From: Nostoc sp. FACHB-152
GTDB lineage: Bacteria > Cyanobacteriota > Cyanobacteriia > Cyanobacteriales > Nostocaceae
Direction: 5' to 3'
DNA: 64,000 nucleotides
Assembly: GCF_014697475.1 (NCBI RefSeq)
Contig: NZ_JACJRV010000007.1
Location: forward strand, 1 to 64,000
Positions 1 through 7,710 of the stretch are shown piece by piece. The position numbers and the translations under genes were made by a program. The stretch's first letter is position 1. Every line of letters starts with the position of its first letter. Below the pieces are notes generated by a model. That model saw nothing but the letters and a program-made list of their open reading frames with translations, did not search any database and was not told the origin of the DNA.

Positions 1-42
1 GTCGGAGAGGGGTTGGGGAGAGGTTCATCGAACTCACGTTAA

Positions 43-147
43 TTTAGTGATCTAACGACACAAGTTAGTGATCTAACAACACAAGTTAGTGATCTAACAA
101 CACAAGTTAGTGATCTAACAACACAAGTTAGTGATCTAACAACACAA
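43..147. repeat. 21-bp tandem repeat array (5 copies)
   Basis: Five head-to-tail copies of a 21-bp unit (43-63 slightly degenerate, then 64-84, 85-105, 106-126, 127-147). Each unit is built as GTTAGTGATCTAAC + AACACAA. The first part is itself an inverted repeat (GTTAG and CTAAC around TGAT), so each unit can form a 5-bp hairpin. The unit is three heptamers long, as expected of heptamer-based STRR repeats of heterocystous cyanobacteria. No gene is visible in 1-315. Confidence 0.9.
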
Positions 148-315
148 GTTTTTTTGTAGCGATCGCAAGTCAATTCCTTACCACAACATCAAAATGTCCA
201 TTTAAAGATTGACTAGGGTCAATTACTCTACCATTTTTTTATACTAAATCGTAGTCATCTAGGTGAGTATTCATAAAACCTCACGGGGCTGGAATAGCCC
301 CGTTGCTGAAAAGTT

Positions 316-1683
316 TCACTCATCAGGAAGCAATGCGATTTCATGCAATATATGCAACAACTGATGAATTTCTTCGACAGTGTTGTAGTGTGCTAGTCCA
401 ATACGAAGTAAGCCGCCACTAGCTGCTACATCTAACTTCTCTATTAAACTGATCGCATAAAAATGTCCATGCCAAGTAAATATACCGCGATCGCCTAATG
501 CTTTAGCCACACTCTCAGGAGTTTTCCCAGCCAGCCGAATTCCGACTGTGGGTGTTCGCCAAGCAAAGCGAGTTGGGTCAGTTATGCCATAAAAGCTGAT
601 TCCCGGAATTTCTAAAAGTCCAGGAATTAATTTGTGGCTGAGTTCCCGTTCGTATTGTTGAATGGCAGACATCGCAGTAACTAATGCTGCCCGGCGGCTG
701 TGATAAGCCGAGGTAATGCTTGATGGCTCTGGTGATTTCAGAAACCGGGGACAGCTAAACGTTTGCAACCCTTCTTTGTCGGCTTCAATTAAAGCTGCAA
801 CTAACTCGTTATCAATTGAAGGTGAAACATGACAACCGAGTTTAGTTAAATAGTTAATTGCGGCAACTACTCCTGCTAACCCTTCATGATTAAGAGTACC
901 TGTTTCCCAGCGCGAGGGAACTTCATCAGGTGCAGGTTTAACTTTATATGGTTGCAAACGTGCAAGAAGCTCTCGTTTACCATACAAAATACCGACATGG
1001 GGGCCAAAGAACTTATAAGCAGAACAGGCGAGAAAGTCGCAACCTAAAGCGTGTACATTAATCGGTGCGTGAGGTACATAGTGAACTGCATCAACAAATA
1101 CCCAAGCACCTACAGCATGAGCTAAACGCACAATCGCTGCAACATCGCTAATTGTCCCTACAGCGTTGGAAGCATAACCGACAGCAACCAACTTTGTGCG
1201 GGGATTAATTAACTTTTCTAGTTCGCTCATGTCTAAGGTGCAATCATCAACATGAATGTCAACAACGCGGATAGTTACACCTTTTTCTTCTAAGGCATAC
1301 CAAGAGGAAACATTAGCGTAATGATCAAGCCGCGTCACAATAATTTCATCACCTGGTTGCAGTTCTCGACCAATAGCACGACTCAACGCAAAGGTGAGGG
1401 TGGTCATATTCGCACCAAATACCACCTCATCACTACTGCATCCCAAAAAATCAGCGATCGCAGCACGTGCCGAGGCGATCGTCGCATCTGTTCGATTACT
1501 TGTTACAAAAGCACCATGAGCATTAGCATTTGACCTCACCAGATAATCACTCATCGCATCCAGTACTGCCCCCGGTACTTGAGTACCACCTGGCCCATCA
1601 AAGAAAATCGCCTGTTGACCGTTAACTTTTTGTGTCAATGCAGGAAACTGACCACGTATCCATTTTAGGTCGAGACGTTCCAT
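316..1683 (-). CDS. Cysteine desulfurase-like PLP-dependent aminotransferase (class V)
   Basis: A 455-residue fold-type I PLP enzyme of the NifS/SufS/CsdA group. The cofactor lysine should be K224 in SAYKFFGPH. The aspartate that holds the pyridine nitrogen is D198 in FVDAVHY, and H121 in LDHYANV would stack on the ring. The N-terminal block IFFDGPGGTQVP is typical of the 'cysteine desulfurase-like' subfamily. I cannot place the mobile-loop catalytic cysteine of true SufS, so the physiological reaction is uncertain; related enzymes act on cysteine, selenocysteine or isopenicillin-type substrates. AGGAG lies 7-8 bp before the ATG. No suf genes are nearby. Confidence 0.85.
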   Translation of the reverse strand: MERLDLKWIRGQFPALTQKVNGQQAIFFDGPGGTQVPGAVLDAMSDYLVRSNANAHGAFVTSNRTDATIASARAAIADFLGCSSDEVVFGANMTTLTFALSRAIGRELQPGDEIIVTRLDHYANVSSWYALEEKGVTIRVVDIHVDDCTLDMSELEKLINPRTKLVAVGYASNAVGTISDVAAIVRLAHAVGAWVFVDAVHYVPHAPINVHALGCDFLACSAYKFFGPHVGILYGKRELLARLQPYKVKPAPDEVPSRWETGTLNHEGLAGVVAAINYLTKLGCHVSPSIDNELVAALIEADKEGLQTFSCPRFLKSPEPSSITSAYHSRRAALVTAMSAIQQYERELSHKLIPGLLEIPGISFYGITDPTRFAWRTPTVGIRLAGKTPESVAKALGDRGIFTWHGHFYAISLIEKLDVAASGGLLRIGLAHYNTVEEIHQLLHILHEIALLPDE

Positions 1684-2259
1684 AGCAGACTCCTAGGTTG
1701 ATAATGTTTTACCTATATTTTGAGCCGCAGCAAAAGATTAAATTTGGTATTTTCTGAAAAGCAAAGGGTGGCTAAATATACAAAATTTATTAACAAATGC
1801 ACCTTATCTTTACTTAAAGAATACCTAATATATCTCTGCCAGCTTTCAGCAAGCTAGCAGGTCATAACTAAAAAATATACTTCGCTGTCAGATTCAAGAT
1901 AACTATTAATTCAACAAAAAGTGTTTCTTGTTAAATCTAGTTAATAATATTTAATTCTTAGATATAGATTTAGCAATAATTACTTGCTAGTAAAAATACT
2001 CAATTTTATCTATGTTTCACTGTATATTCATTGAAGAATCGACAATATAAGACTCTTTAGCCAAGTATTTTAGTATGGGATCAATTCACCACTAAAAATA
2101 TAAACTTGTTTAACATCTCCAGAATGAAGGGTATTGTTCAGAGATTGCAAATATTCTTTGCATTTCATTTGATTTAAAAATTGACTATTAATGCAGTTCG
2201 TTAGAATGACTATAGTTCTTGCTCATAACTTTTGAAGCAATCTAATATTAGGTATCGTT
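1684..2259. other. AT-rich gap, probable promoter region of the DUF3011 gene
   Basis: 576 bp without a convincing ORF on either strand. It lies between the divergent starts of the PLP enzyme and the DUF3011 gene and should hold both promoters. I see no clear operator, hairpin or repeat. Confidence 0.5.
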
Positions 2260-2727
2260 ATGCGTTTTACTAAAATTGCAGCTATCGTCATGGCTGCCAG
2301 TGTTGGTATCGGTACAATTTTTGGTGTTGCAACTCCTGCCTCAGCACAAGAAGTAATAACTTGTTCCAGCCAGAATAATCGCAGAAATACTTGTTCAGTA
2401 CCTACAAGCGGCAGAGTCAGATTGATTAGGCAATTGTCTGATGCCAGTTGTAGAGGAAATTGGGGCTACAGAAGAAATCGTATCTGGGTGAGAAATGGTT
2501 GCCGCGCTGAGTTTGCAGTTGGCAATAACAGAAACGATAGGTATGACAGAAGAGACAGATATGACAGAAACGGTAGGTATGACAGAAACGATAGGTACAA
2601 CAGAAACGATAGGTACGACAGAAACAATAGATATAACAGAAGAGACAGGTATGACAGAGAGGATAGTTATTACAGGAACGATAGATATGACAGACCAGAT
2701 AACTGGATATATATACGCCGTCGCTAG
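2260..2727 (+). CDS. Secreted DUF3011 protein with Arg/Asp/Tyr-rich repeat tail
   Basis: 155 residues. Residues 1-29 are a signal peptide ending in TPASAQE. Residues ~33-88 match the DUF3011 pattern: a CSS...C start, RVRLIRQLSDASC, then WGY, RIWVRNGCRAEF. The rest (~90-147) is a low-complexity tail of about a dozen NDRYDR/NRYNR-like hexapeptides rich in Arg, Asp, Asn and Tyr, encoded by degenerate 15-18-bp DNA repeats. The protein is probably periplasmic or extracellular; the charged tail may bind polymer or cell wall, but that is a guess. The function of DUF3011 is not established. Confidence 0.75.
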   Translation: MRFTKIAAIVMAASVGIGTIFGVATPASAQEVITCSSQNNRRNTCSVPTSGRVRLIRQLSDASCRGNWGYRRNRIWVRNGCRAEFAVGNNRNDRYDRRDRYDRNGRYDRNDRYNRNDRYDRNNRYNRRDRYDREDSYYRNDRYDRPDNWIYIRRR

Positions 2728-2765
2728 AAGTTAACATACAGCCATCCCACGGCTTATGGCGATCG

Positions 2766-2786
2766 AGTTATCAGTTATCAGTTATC
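2766..2786. repeat. Heptamer STRR (agttatc x3)
   Basis: Three exact tandem copies of AGTTATC, a short tandemly repeated repetitive sequence typical of filamentous cyanobacterial intergenic DNA. Confidence 0.85.
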
Positions 2787-2841
2787 AATAAAGAATGAGG
2801 TGTTTATATGAAGGTGAAACACCTCACCATCCGCCGTGATC

Positions 2842-2869
2842 ACTGTTTACTGTTTACTGTTCACTGTTT
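2842..2869. repeat. Heptamer STRR (actgttt x4)
   Basis: Four tandem copies of ACTGTTT, one with a single change, in the same gap (2728-3037) as the AGTTATC repeat. A HIP1 octamer (GCGATCGC) follows at once. Confidence 0.85.
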
Positions 2870-2956
2870 TCAGCGATCGCCATATCTTATGAAAATAATA
2901 ATTATTATCATTTTGATTGTAGAAACTCTACAAGTTTTTATTTAGTTTTACCTCCT

Positions 2957-2986
2957 ATTAAACCTTATTTACTCAAGCGTTAACCT
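2957..2986 (+). promoter_or_regulatory. Candidate Pho box upstream of the CDF-phoA block
   Basis: Three 8-bp elements spaced by 11 bp (2957 ATTAAACC, 2968 TTTACTCA, 2979 GTTAACCT) resemble the PhoB-type direct repeats (YTTAAYYT) of cyanobacteria. The third fits best, the middle one poorly. A weak -10-like TACATT sits 10 bp further on (2997-3002). Control of an alkaline phosphatase by phosphate would make sense. This is inference from a degenerate motif. Confidence 0.35.
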
Positions 2987-3037
2987 TGAGATTGGTACAT
3001 TAGGCACGAGAATGTACTGCTACTCAGGTATTTAAGA

Positions 3038-3850
3038 ATGGTGCTTTCTGCACGCCAGCATCTGACTAAAGAGATATCTTTGGATATAAATTCCAGCAGA
3101 TACATTACGTCAGACTTGATGCAATCAAGCCAAGTAAAGCAAAAATCTCAGGCTTTGTGGACAGCCTTAGTGTTACTCAGTGTCTTCTTTTGTGTGGAAT
3201 TGAGTGTCGGAATTTGGAGTCACAGTCTATCACTACTGGCAGATGCAGAACATCTTCTCTCTGATGTGGCCGCTTTAGGTTTAGCAATTATTGCTTCTTG
3301 GCTATCTCAATCAATATCTAAACAAACTATCTTCAGCCGTTATCGCCCAGAAATTTTAGCAGCTTTGATTAACGGCATTAGTCTAGCTTGTATCGCAGGT
3401 TGGATTGTCAAAGAAGCGGTTGTGAGACTGCAATCTCCAGATGTCGAGATTCTGGGGATACCGATGTTAACAACTGCCTTGATGGGCTTGGGAATTAACA
3501 GCTTTAACGCTTTGTATTTGCATGGATGTAGCCATCATGACCTGAATATTCGGGGTGTGTTTTTGCATATCGTGGCAGATATCGCCAGTTCCATCGGTGC
3601 GGTGTTAGCTGCGATCGCCGTGCTGTGGTTAAACTGGACATGGGCGGATGGAGTCATTAGTTTATTAGTCGCAGCAGTCATCACTTTTTTTGCGGCTTAT
3701 TTAGTAATTGAGAGTGTGAAATCGCTGCGGGGTCAAATTAGCGATATTACTAGCGGTACTTGTATGTGTAATTTACCACCAGAAATTTGTGGCGATCGCG
3801 ATTTGGCAGAAAAAGCTTTATTCCCATCTTTGGAGGAACTGATCCGATGA
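3038..3850 (+). CDS. CDF-family metal cation transporter, short form (copy 1)
   Basis: Cation diffusion facilitator of the CzcD/ZitB type, exporting Zn/Co/Mn-like divalent ions from the cytoplasm by proton antiport. Six membrane helices are visible. Both halves of the metal site are present: HxxxD in helix 2 (LADAEHLLSD) and HxxxD in helix 5 (FLHIVAD). The protein stops just after helix 6 with a ~45-residue tail containing CMCNLPPEIC, so the usual ~90-residue C-terminal dimerisation domain is missing. ATG 3038 gives 270 residues; ATG 3121 gives 243 residues and matches copy 2, because the duplicated DNA starts only at 3109. Its stop overlaps the next start (ATGA). Confidence 0.85.
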   Translation: MVLSARQHLTKEISLDINSSRYITSDLMQSSQVKQKSQALWTALVLLSVFFCVELSVGIWSHSLSLLADAEHLLSDVAALGLAIIASWLSQSISKQTIFSRYRPEILAALINGISLACIAGWIVKEAVVRLQSPDVEILGIPMLTTALMGLGINSFNALYLHGCSHHDLNIRGVFLHIVADIASSIGAVLAAIAVLWLNWTWADGVISLLVAAVITFFAAYLVIESVKSLRGQISDITSGTCMCNLPPEICGDRDLAEKALFPSLEELIR

Positions 3851-4050
3851 TTTCATTAGTGCAGAAATACTGGCTCCAGAAATACTGGCTCTTATTATGT
3901 TGGTTCGTAACTGGCATAGTACTGGCAACTTTAGTATCTTGGGGAACGGCAGAACCACCACTAGTTACTTCCCAACTAAACTATACAACCTTGCCAAACA
4001 ACCCACCAGAATTTTTATCTAGCCACACGGAACCCAATTTCTACCAATAG
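3847..4050 (+). CDS. Small single-span membrane protein of unknown function
   Basis: 67 residues starting MISLVQKYW, translationally coupled to the CDF gene by an ATGA overlap and 46 bp ahead of phoA. One hydrophobic segment (about residues 14-32, LLLCWFVTGIVLATLVSW) is followed by a polar, proline-rich tail. It may be a signal-anchored periplasmic peptide. A perfect 15-bp direct repeat (3862-3876, 3877-3891) duplicates QKYWL. The first codons resemble those of phoA (MISFLEKYR). I do not recognise the family. An upstream start at 3787 would overlap the CDF gene deeply and is unlikely. Confidence 0.5.
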   Translation: MISLVQKYWLQKYWLLLCWFVTGIVLATLVSWGTAEPPLVTSQLNYTTLPNNPPEFLSSHTEPNFYQ

Positions 4051-4096
4051 TTAACTGCAAACACTTACTTAAATAACAAATCAAAGGCGCACTGCA

Positions 4097-6058
4097 ATGA
4101 TTTCATTTTTGGAAAAATATAGGCGAGTGCTTGGCTTTGCTATGGCTTGCCTTTTTTCTAGCACACTGCTGACATTTGCTAATCCTAGTTCTGCCTTAGC
4201 ATCAGGCAACGGAATTAACGTCATCATCATGATTGGCGATGGTATGGGTTGGGAAATGGCGAGAGCCGCAGCATTAGCTAAAGGCACTCCCATGTATACT
4301 AGTGGTAAAGGCTCTGGTCTGAGCTTTCAAAACTTAACTGGATATGGGTTGGTCAGTACTTACGGCACAACAATTCAGGGCAATACACCAACTAATCCGA
4401 CTCAAATACATTTAACAGGTAACTCTGCCCTAGATGGCTCTAATCCCTTGACTGGTAAAAGTCCGGAGCGACCAGACTTTTCATTCAAACCTACCCCCTT
4501 CAATCCAGGTATTTATTTTGATGGTGGTACTGAAGATCCTGGTAATATCACAGGTTACGACGTTAACAGAGGTGGCCCTGCTCCTTGGATTCCTCTCACA
4601 CCTGCGAATCCTGGTAAATATGACAAAGAGTACATCAAGTATAGCTATCCCGACTCTGCTAATACTGCCACCACTTTATACACGGGTGTAAAGAGCTATA
4701 ACAATGCGATGGGGGTAGACGTTTACGAGCAGAAGTTAAAAACCATCTTGGAAATTGGAAAAGAAAATAGCAAATCTACAGGTCTAGTTACCTCAGTACC
4801 TGTCAGTCATGCGACTCCCGGTGCTGCTGCTTCTTTTGTTAATCGTCGTAGCAAGTATGATAGTGTCTACGACCCTACTAAAACTAACCAAGACAGCATT
4901 CTGCAACAGATATTACTCAACTTCCAGCCCAATGTCTTGTTAGGTGGTGGACACCCCTTAGATTTTGAAAATAAAACTAATGTAGGCCCAACCTACAATT
5001 ACAACTACATTACCCAAGATACTTACGAGCATTTACACAATAACCCCACTCCCACAACTAATCGCTACGGTTACACATTTGTCGAACGCGGCCCAAATGC
5101 TGCTCAGAAATTGCTAGACACAGCTAAAAAAATTGATCCTAATAAGGGAGGTAAGTTATTTGGCCTCTATGGCGCTCGTGGGCAAAATGGTAATCTTCCT
5201 ACAAGTTCATCTAAAGGTGATTACAGTACCACAGGTTTAGATAACTTCTCGCTCTACACCTCTGTTGTTAGAGGCGCAAGTGGGACTCCTCCGGTTTGTC
5301 CATCTGGAAAGATCATTCCTGGTACTTATAAAGATTGTGTACCTGTGGTTGATAAAAAAGGCAATCCAATTGAACCAAACTTGCCCGCGCCTGATACAGT
5401 TCGTCCTCTGTCGCCTGGTGAAACAGACGCTAGCTTTATCGCTAGAGAAGTAAATGAAAACCCGACTTTGGCTGATTTGACAAAAGCTGCTCTGACTGTG
5501 CTTGGAAAAGACCAAGATGGCTTTTGGTTAATGGTGGAAGGCGGCGATATTGACTGGGCAGCGCATGACGATAACATAGATAACCTGATTGGTGCTGTGA
5601 ACGACTTTGATAAAGCAGTCCAAGAGGTTATTACCTGGATTAATGGTCATGGTGGTTGGAGTAAAAATCTTTTACTAGTGACTGCTGACCACGACCATTA
5701 TTTAACTTTGAATAATGACTTCGTATCAAGGCTTCAGCGTAATTCTAATCCTAATCAAGCCAGAGGATTGAAATATAACGCCAAGGAAATCACATACAAC
5801 AAGCACAATCCTAAAGATGCTGGTCACTTCTGGGGTTCTGACCCAAGATACAAATATCTTTGGGGTAGCCACAGCCGTCGATTAGTACCTGTCTACTATC
5901 AAGGTGCTTATTCTTCAGCGCTAACTAAACTTTTGGGGCAGAATGTCCAGTTTACAGATAGCTCTGGTACTTATACTATCCCTGGCATTCGAGGTGTAGT
6001 AGACCAAAGCCATATCTTCCGAACAATGAAAGCTGCTCTGACAGGCTCCGCAGCTTAA
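4097..6058 (+). CDS. phoA: Alkaline phosphatase, PhoA superfamily
   Basis: 653 residues with an N-terminal signal peptide (to about residue 36, ending SSALAS). Hydrolyses phosphomonoesters outside the cytoplasm to release phosphate. Visible landmarks: IGDGMG (46-51, metal aspartate D48), nucleophile S187 in YPDSANTATT, SHATPGAAASF, VEGGDIDWAAHDDN (metal ligands), TADHDH, and GSHSRR near the end. It is longer than E. coli PhoA because of Gly/Pro/Asn-rich insertions after residue ~90 and around 375-440. The gene follows a CDF transporter and a tiny membrane protein with short gaps and may share their possible Pho-box promoter. Zn/Mg dependence is inferred from the family. Confidence 0.9.
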   Translation: MISFLEKYRRVLGFAMACLFSSTLLTFANPSSALASGNGINVIIMIGDGMGWEMARAAALAKGTPMYTSGKGSGLSFQNLTGYGLVSTYGTTIQGNTPTNPTQIHLTGNSALDGSNPLTGKSPERPDFSFKPTPFNPGIYFDGGTEDPGNITGYDVNRGGPAPWIPLTPANPGKYDKEYIKYSYPDSANTATTLYTGVKSYNNAMGVDVYEQKLKTILEIGKENSKSTGLVTSVPVSHATPGAAASFVNRRSKYDSVYDPTKTNQDSILQQILLNFQPNVLLGGGHPLDFENKTNVGPTYNYNYITQDTYEHLHNNPTPTTNRYGYTFVERGPNAAQKLLDTAKKIDPNKGGKLFGLYGARGQNGNLPTSSSKGDYSTTGLDNFSLYTSVVRGASGTPPVCPSGKIIPGTYKDCVPVVDKKGNPIEPNLPAPDTVRPLSPGETDASFIAREVNENPTLADLTKAALTVLGKDQDGFWLMVEGGDIDWAAHDDNIDNLIGAVNDFDKAVQEVITWINGHGGWSKNLLLVTADHDHYLTLNNDFVSRLQRNSNPNQARGLKYNAKEITYNKHNPKDAGHFWGSDPRYKYLWGSHSRRLVPVYYQGAYSSALTKLLGQNVQFTDSSGTYTIPGIRGVVDQSHIFRTMKAALTGSAA

Positions 6059-6102
6059 GAGCTTTAACGCTTTTGATTGCAGAGATGTGTACCACAAAAA
6101 CA

Positions 6103-6264
6103 GGGTGTGGGGTGTAGGGTGTAGGGGATGGAGAAAAAACTTTAGTTCTGGGTCTAAAGCCCAGTTAAAAAAAGATGTATTTCGACACACGAAGTGCGAT
6201 GAAATGAGTGCATCCTTGTTTTCAATCCCATATTTTTAAACTTGGGTCACTACACCCCACACCC
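6103..6264. repeat. 15-bp inverted repeat pair flanking a 132-bp spacer
   Basis: GGGTGTGGGGTGTAG at 6103-6117 is perfectly inverted as CTACACCCCACACCC at 6250-6264. The arms are STRR-like (GGTGTAG heptamers). A smaller hairpin (CTGGG/CCCAG) lies between them. It is either a MITE-like insertion or two STRR tracts on opposite strands, between phoA and the PEP-CTERM gene. Confidence 0.55.
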
Positions 6265-6322
6265 TTCCCCCTACACCCTTTTGAACGCATCTCTGCCTCT
6301 GCAAATTATTAAGGTAAAAATC

Positions 6323-6808
6323 ATGTTCAGAAGATCAGCTGTTGCAACAATAGGAACTGTTTTAACTTTTGCTGTTGGGCAAACATTACCTGCCCAAGCT
6401 GCAATCATTAGATATGATTTCTCTAATACTGATAAAACTCTTGTCGGTAATTTTTCATTCGATCAAGCAGCTACAAAAGACCAATTAGTTACAGTTGCCG
6501 AAGGACTAAAGATTTTTGCTTCCTATGGTGGAAAGACATATACCGAAGCTAATGATTCTTTGGCATCAGTTTTTACCAACTTACAGGGGAAAATTCCCCC
6601 AAATCAGGGTTTGGGATTGCAATTTGTAGTGCCTGATGTTTTCACAGTCAACGCTGAAAATTTTATTGATGTCGCCACTGTTCAAACTGTTGCTTACACT
6701 GCCCATTCCATCCCAGAGCCAAGCGCCATGCTAGGGTTATCTATTGTTGGATTAGGTTTTTTGGTGGCTAAAAAGAAACACTTTGCTAAAAAGACGAAAG
6801 TTAGCTAA
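6323..6808 (+). CDS. PEP-CTERM sorting-domain protein
   Basis: 161 residues from ATG 6323, preceded by AAGG; an upstream ATG at 6242 would add 27 residues before the signal peptide and is less likely. Residues 1-25 are a signal peptide (ending PAQAA). The C-terminus has the PEP-CTERM pattern: IPEPS, a hydrophobic span (MLGLSIVGLGFLVA), then a basic tail KKKHFAKKTK. Such proteins are cut by an exosortase and go to the envelope or extracellular matrix. The middle (~135 residues, RYDFSNTDKTLVGNFSFD...) resembles the short domain common in cyanobacterial PEP-CTERM proteins. No exosortase gene is present here. Confidence 0.85.
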   Translation: MFRRSAVATIGTVLTFAVGQTLPAQAAIIRYDFSNTDKTLVGNFSFDQAATKDQLVTVAEGLKIFASYGGKTYTEANDSLASVFTNLQGKIPPNQGLGLQFVVPDVFTVNAENFIDVATVQTVAYTAHSIPEPSAMLGLSIVGLGFLVAKKKHFAKKTKVS

Positions 6809-6973
6809 AGGCGTTGGCATAGTGATCGCTCAATAACATAAAATTGCACAATCAAGCAATCATTTTTGTAAGGTGGGCATTTGACCCACCTTATATGCTG
6901 TTAATAGATGAGTATGTAACCTAATGATTTAGGATTAAAGTTGAAACTCAGTAAGTAATTTAGGTCAGACTTG

Positions 6974-7705
6974 ATGCAATCAAGCCAAGTAAAGCAAAAA
7001 TCTCAGGCTTTGTGGACAGCCTTAGTGTTACTCAGTGTCTTCTTTTGTGTGGAATTGAGTGTCGGAATTTGGAGTCACAGTCTATCACTACTGGCAGATG
7101 CCGAACATCTTCTGTCTGATGTCGCCGCTTTAGGTTTAGCAATTATTGCATCCTGGCTATCTCAATCAATATCTAAACAAACTATCTTCAGCCGTTATCG
7201 CCCAGAAATTTTAGCAGCTTTGATTAACGGCATTAGTCTAGCTTGTATTGCAGGTTGGATTGTCAAAGAAGCTTTGGTGAGACTGCAATCTCCAGATGTC
7301 GAGATTCTGGGGATACCGATGTTAACAACTGCTTTGATGGGCTTGGGAATTAACAGCTTTAACGCTTTGTATTTGCATGGATGTAGCCATCATGACCTGA
7401 ATATTCGGGGTGTGTTTCTGCATATCGTGGCAGATATCGCCAGTTCCATCGGTGCGGTGTTAGCTGCGATCGCCGTGCTGTGGTTAAACTGGACATGGGC
7501 GGATGGAGTCATCAGTTTGTTAGTCGCAGCAGTCATCACTTTTTTTGCGGCTTATTTAGTAATTGAGAGTGTGAAATCGCTGCGGGGTCAAATTAGCGAT
7601 ATTACTAACGGTGCTTGTATGTGTAATTTACCACCGGAAATTTGTGGCGATCGCGATTTGGCAGAAAAAGCTTTGTTTCCAACTTTGGAGGAACTAATTA
7701 AATGA
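6974..7705 (+). CDS. CDF-family metal cation transporter, short form (copy 2)
   Basis: Near-identical paralogue of the gene at 3121-3850: 243 residues with five differences (V to L in KEAxVRLQ, S to N and T to A in DITxGxCMCN, and FPS to FPT and R to K near the end). The helix 2 and helix 5 HxxxD sites and the CMCNLPPEIC tail are kept, and the C-terminal domain is again absent. DNA similarity starts at 6964 and stops exactly at the stop codon, so the copied unit is one gene (~742 bp). The start is ATG 6974, directly after an alternative TTG (6971). It converges with the histidine kinase gene, leaving only 5 bp. Confidence 0.85.
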   Translation: MQSSQVKQKSQALWTALVLLSVFFCVELSVGIWSHSLSLLADAEHLLSDVAALGLAIIASWLSQSISKQTIFSRYRPEILAALINGISLACIAGWIVKEALVRLQSPDVEILGIPMLTTALMGLGINSFNALYLHGCSHHDLNIRGVFLHIVADIASSIGAVLAAIAVLWLNWTWADGVISLLVAAVITFFAAYLVIESVKSLRGQISDITNGACMCNLPPEICGDRDLAEKALFPTLEELIK

Positions 7706-7710
7706 ACTCT

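Noticed and set aside
43-147. CRISPR array
   Set aside because: The 21-bp units are contiguous and have no variable spacers.
2426-2737. Cys/Tyr-rich minus-strand ORF opposite the DUF3011 gene
   Set aside because: Its repeats are only the reverse complement of the RNDRYDR codons.
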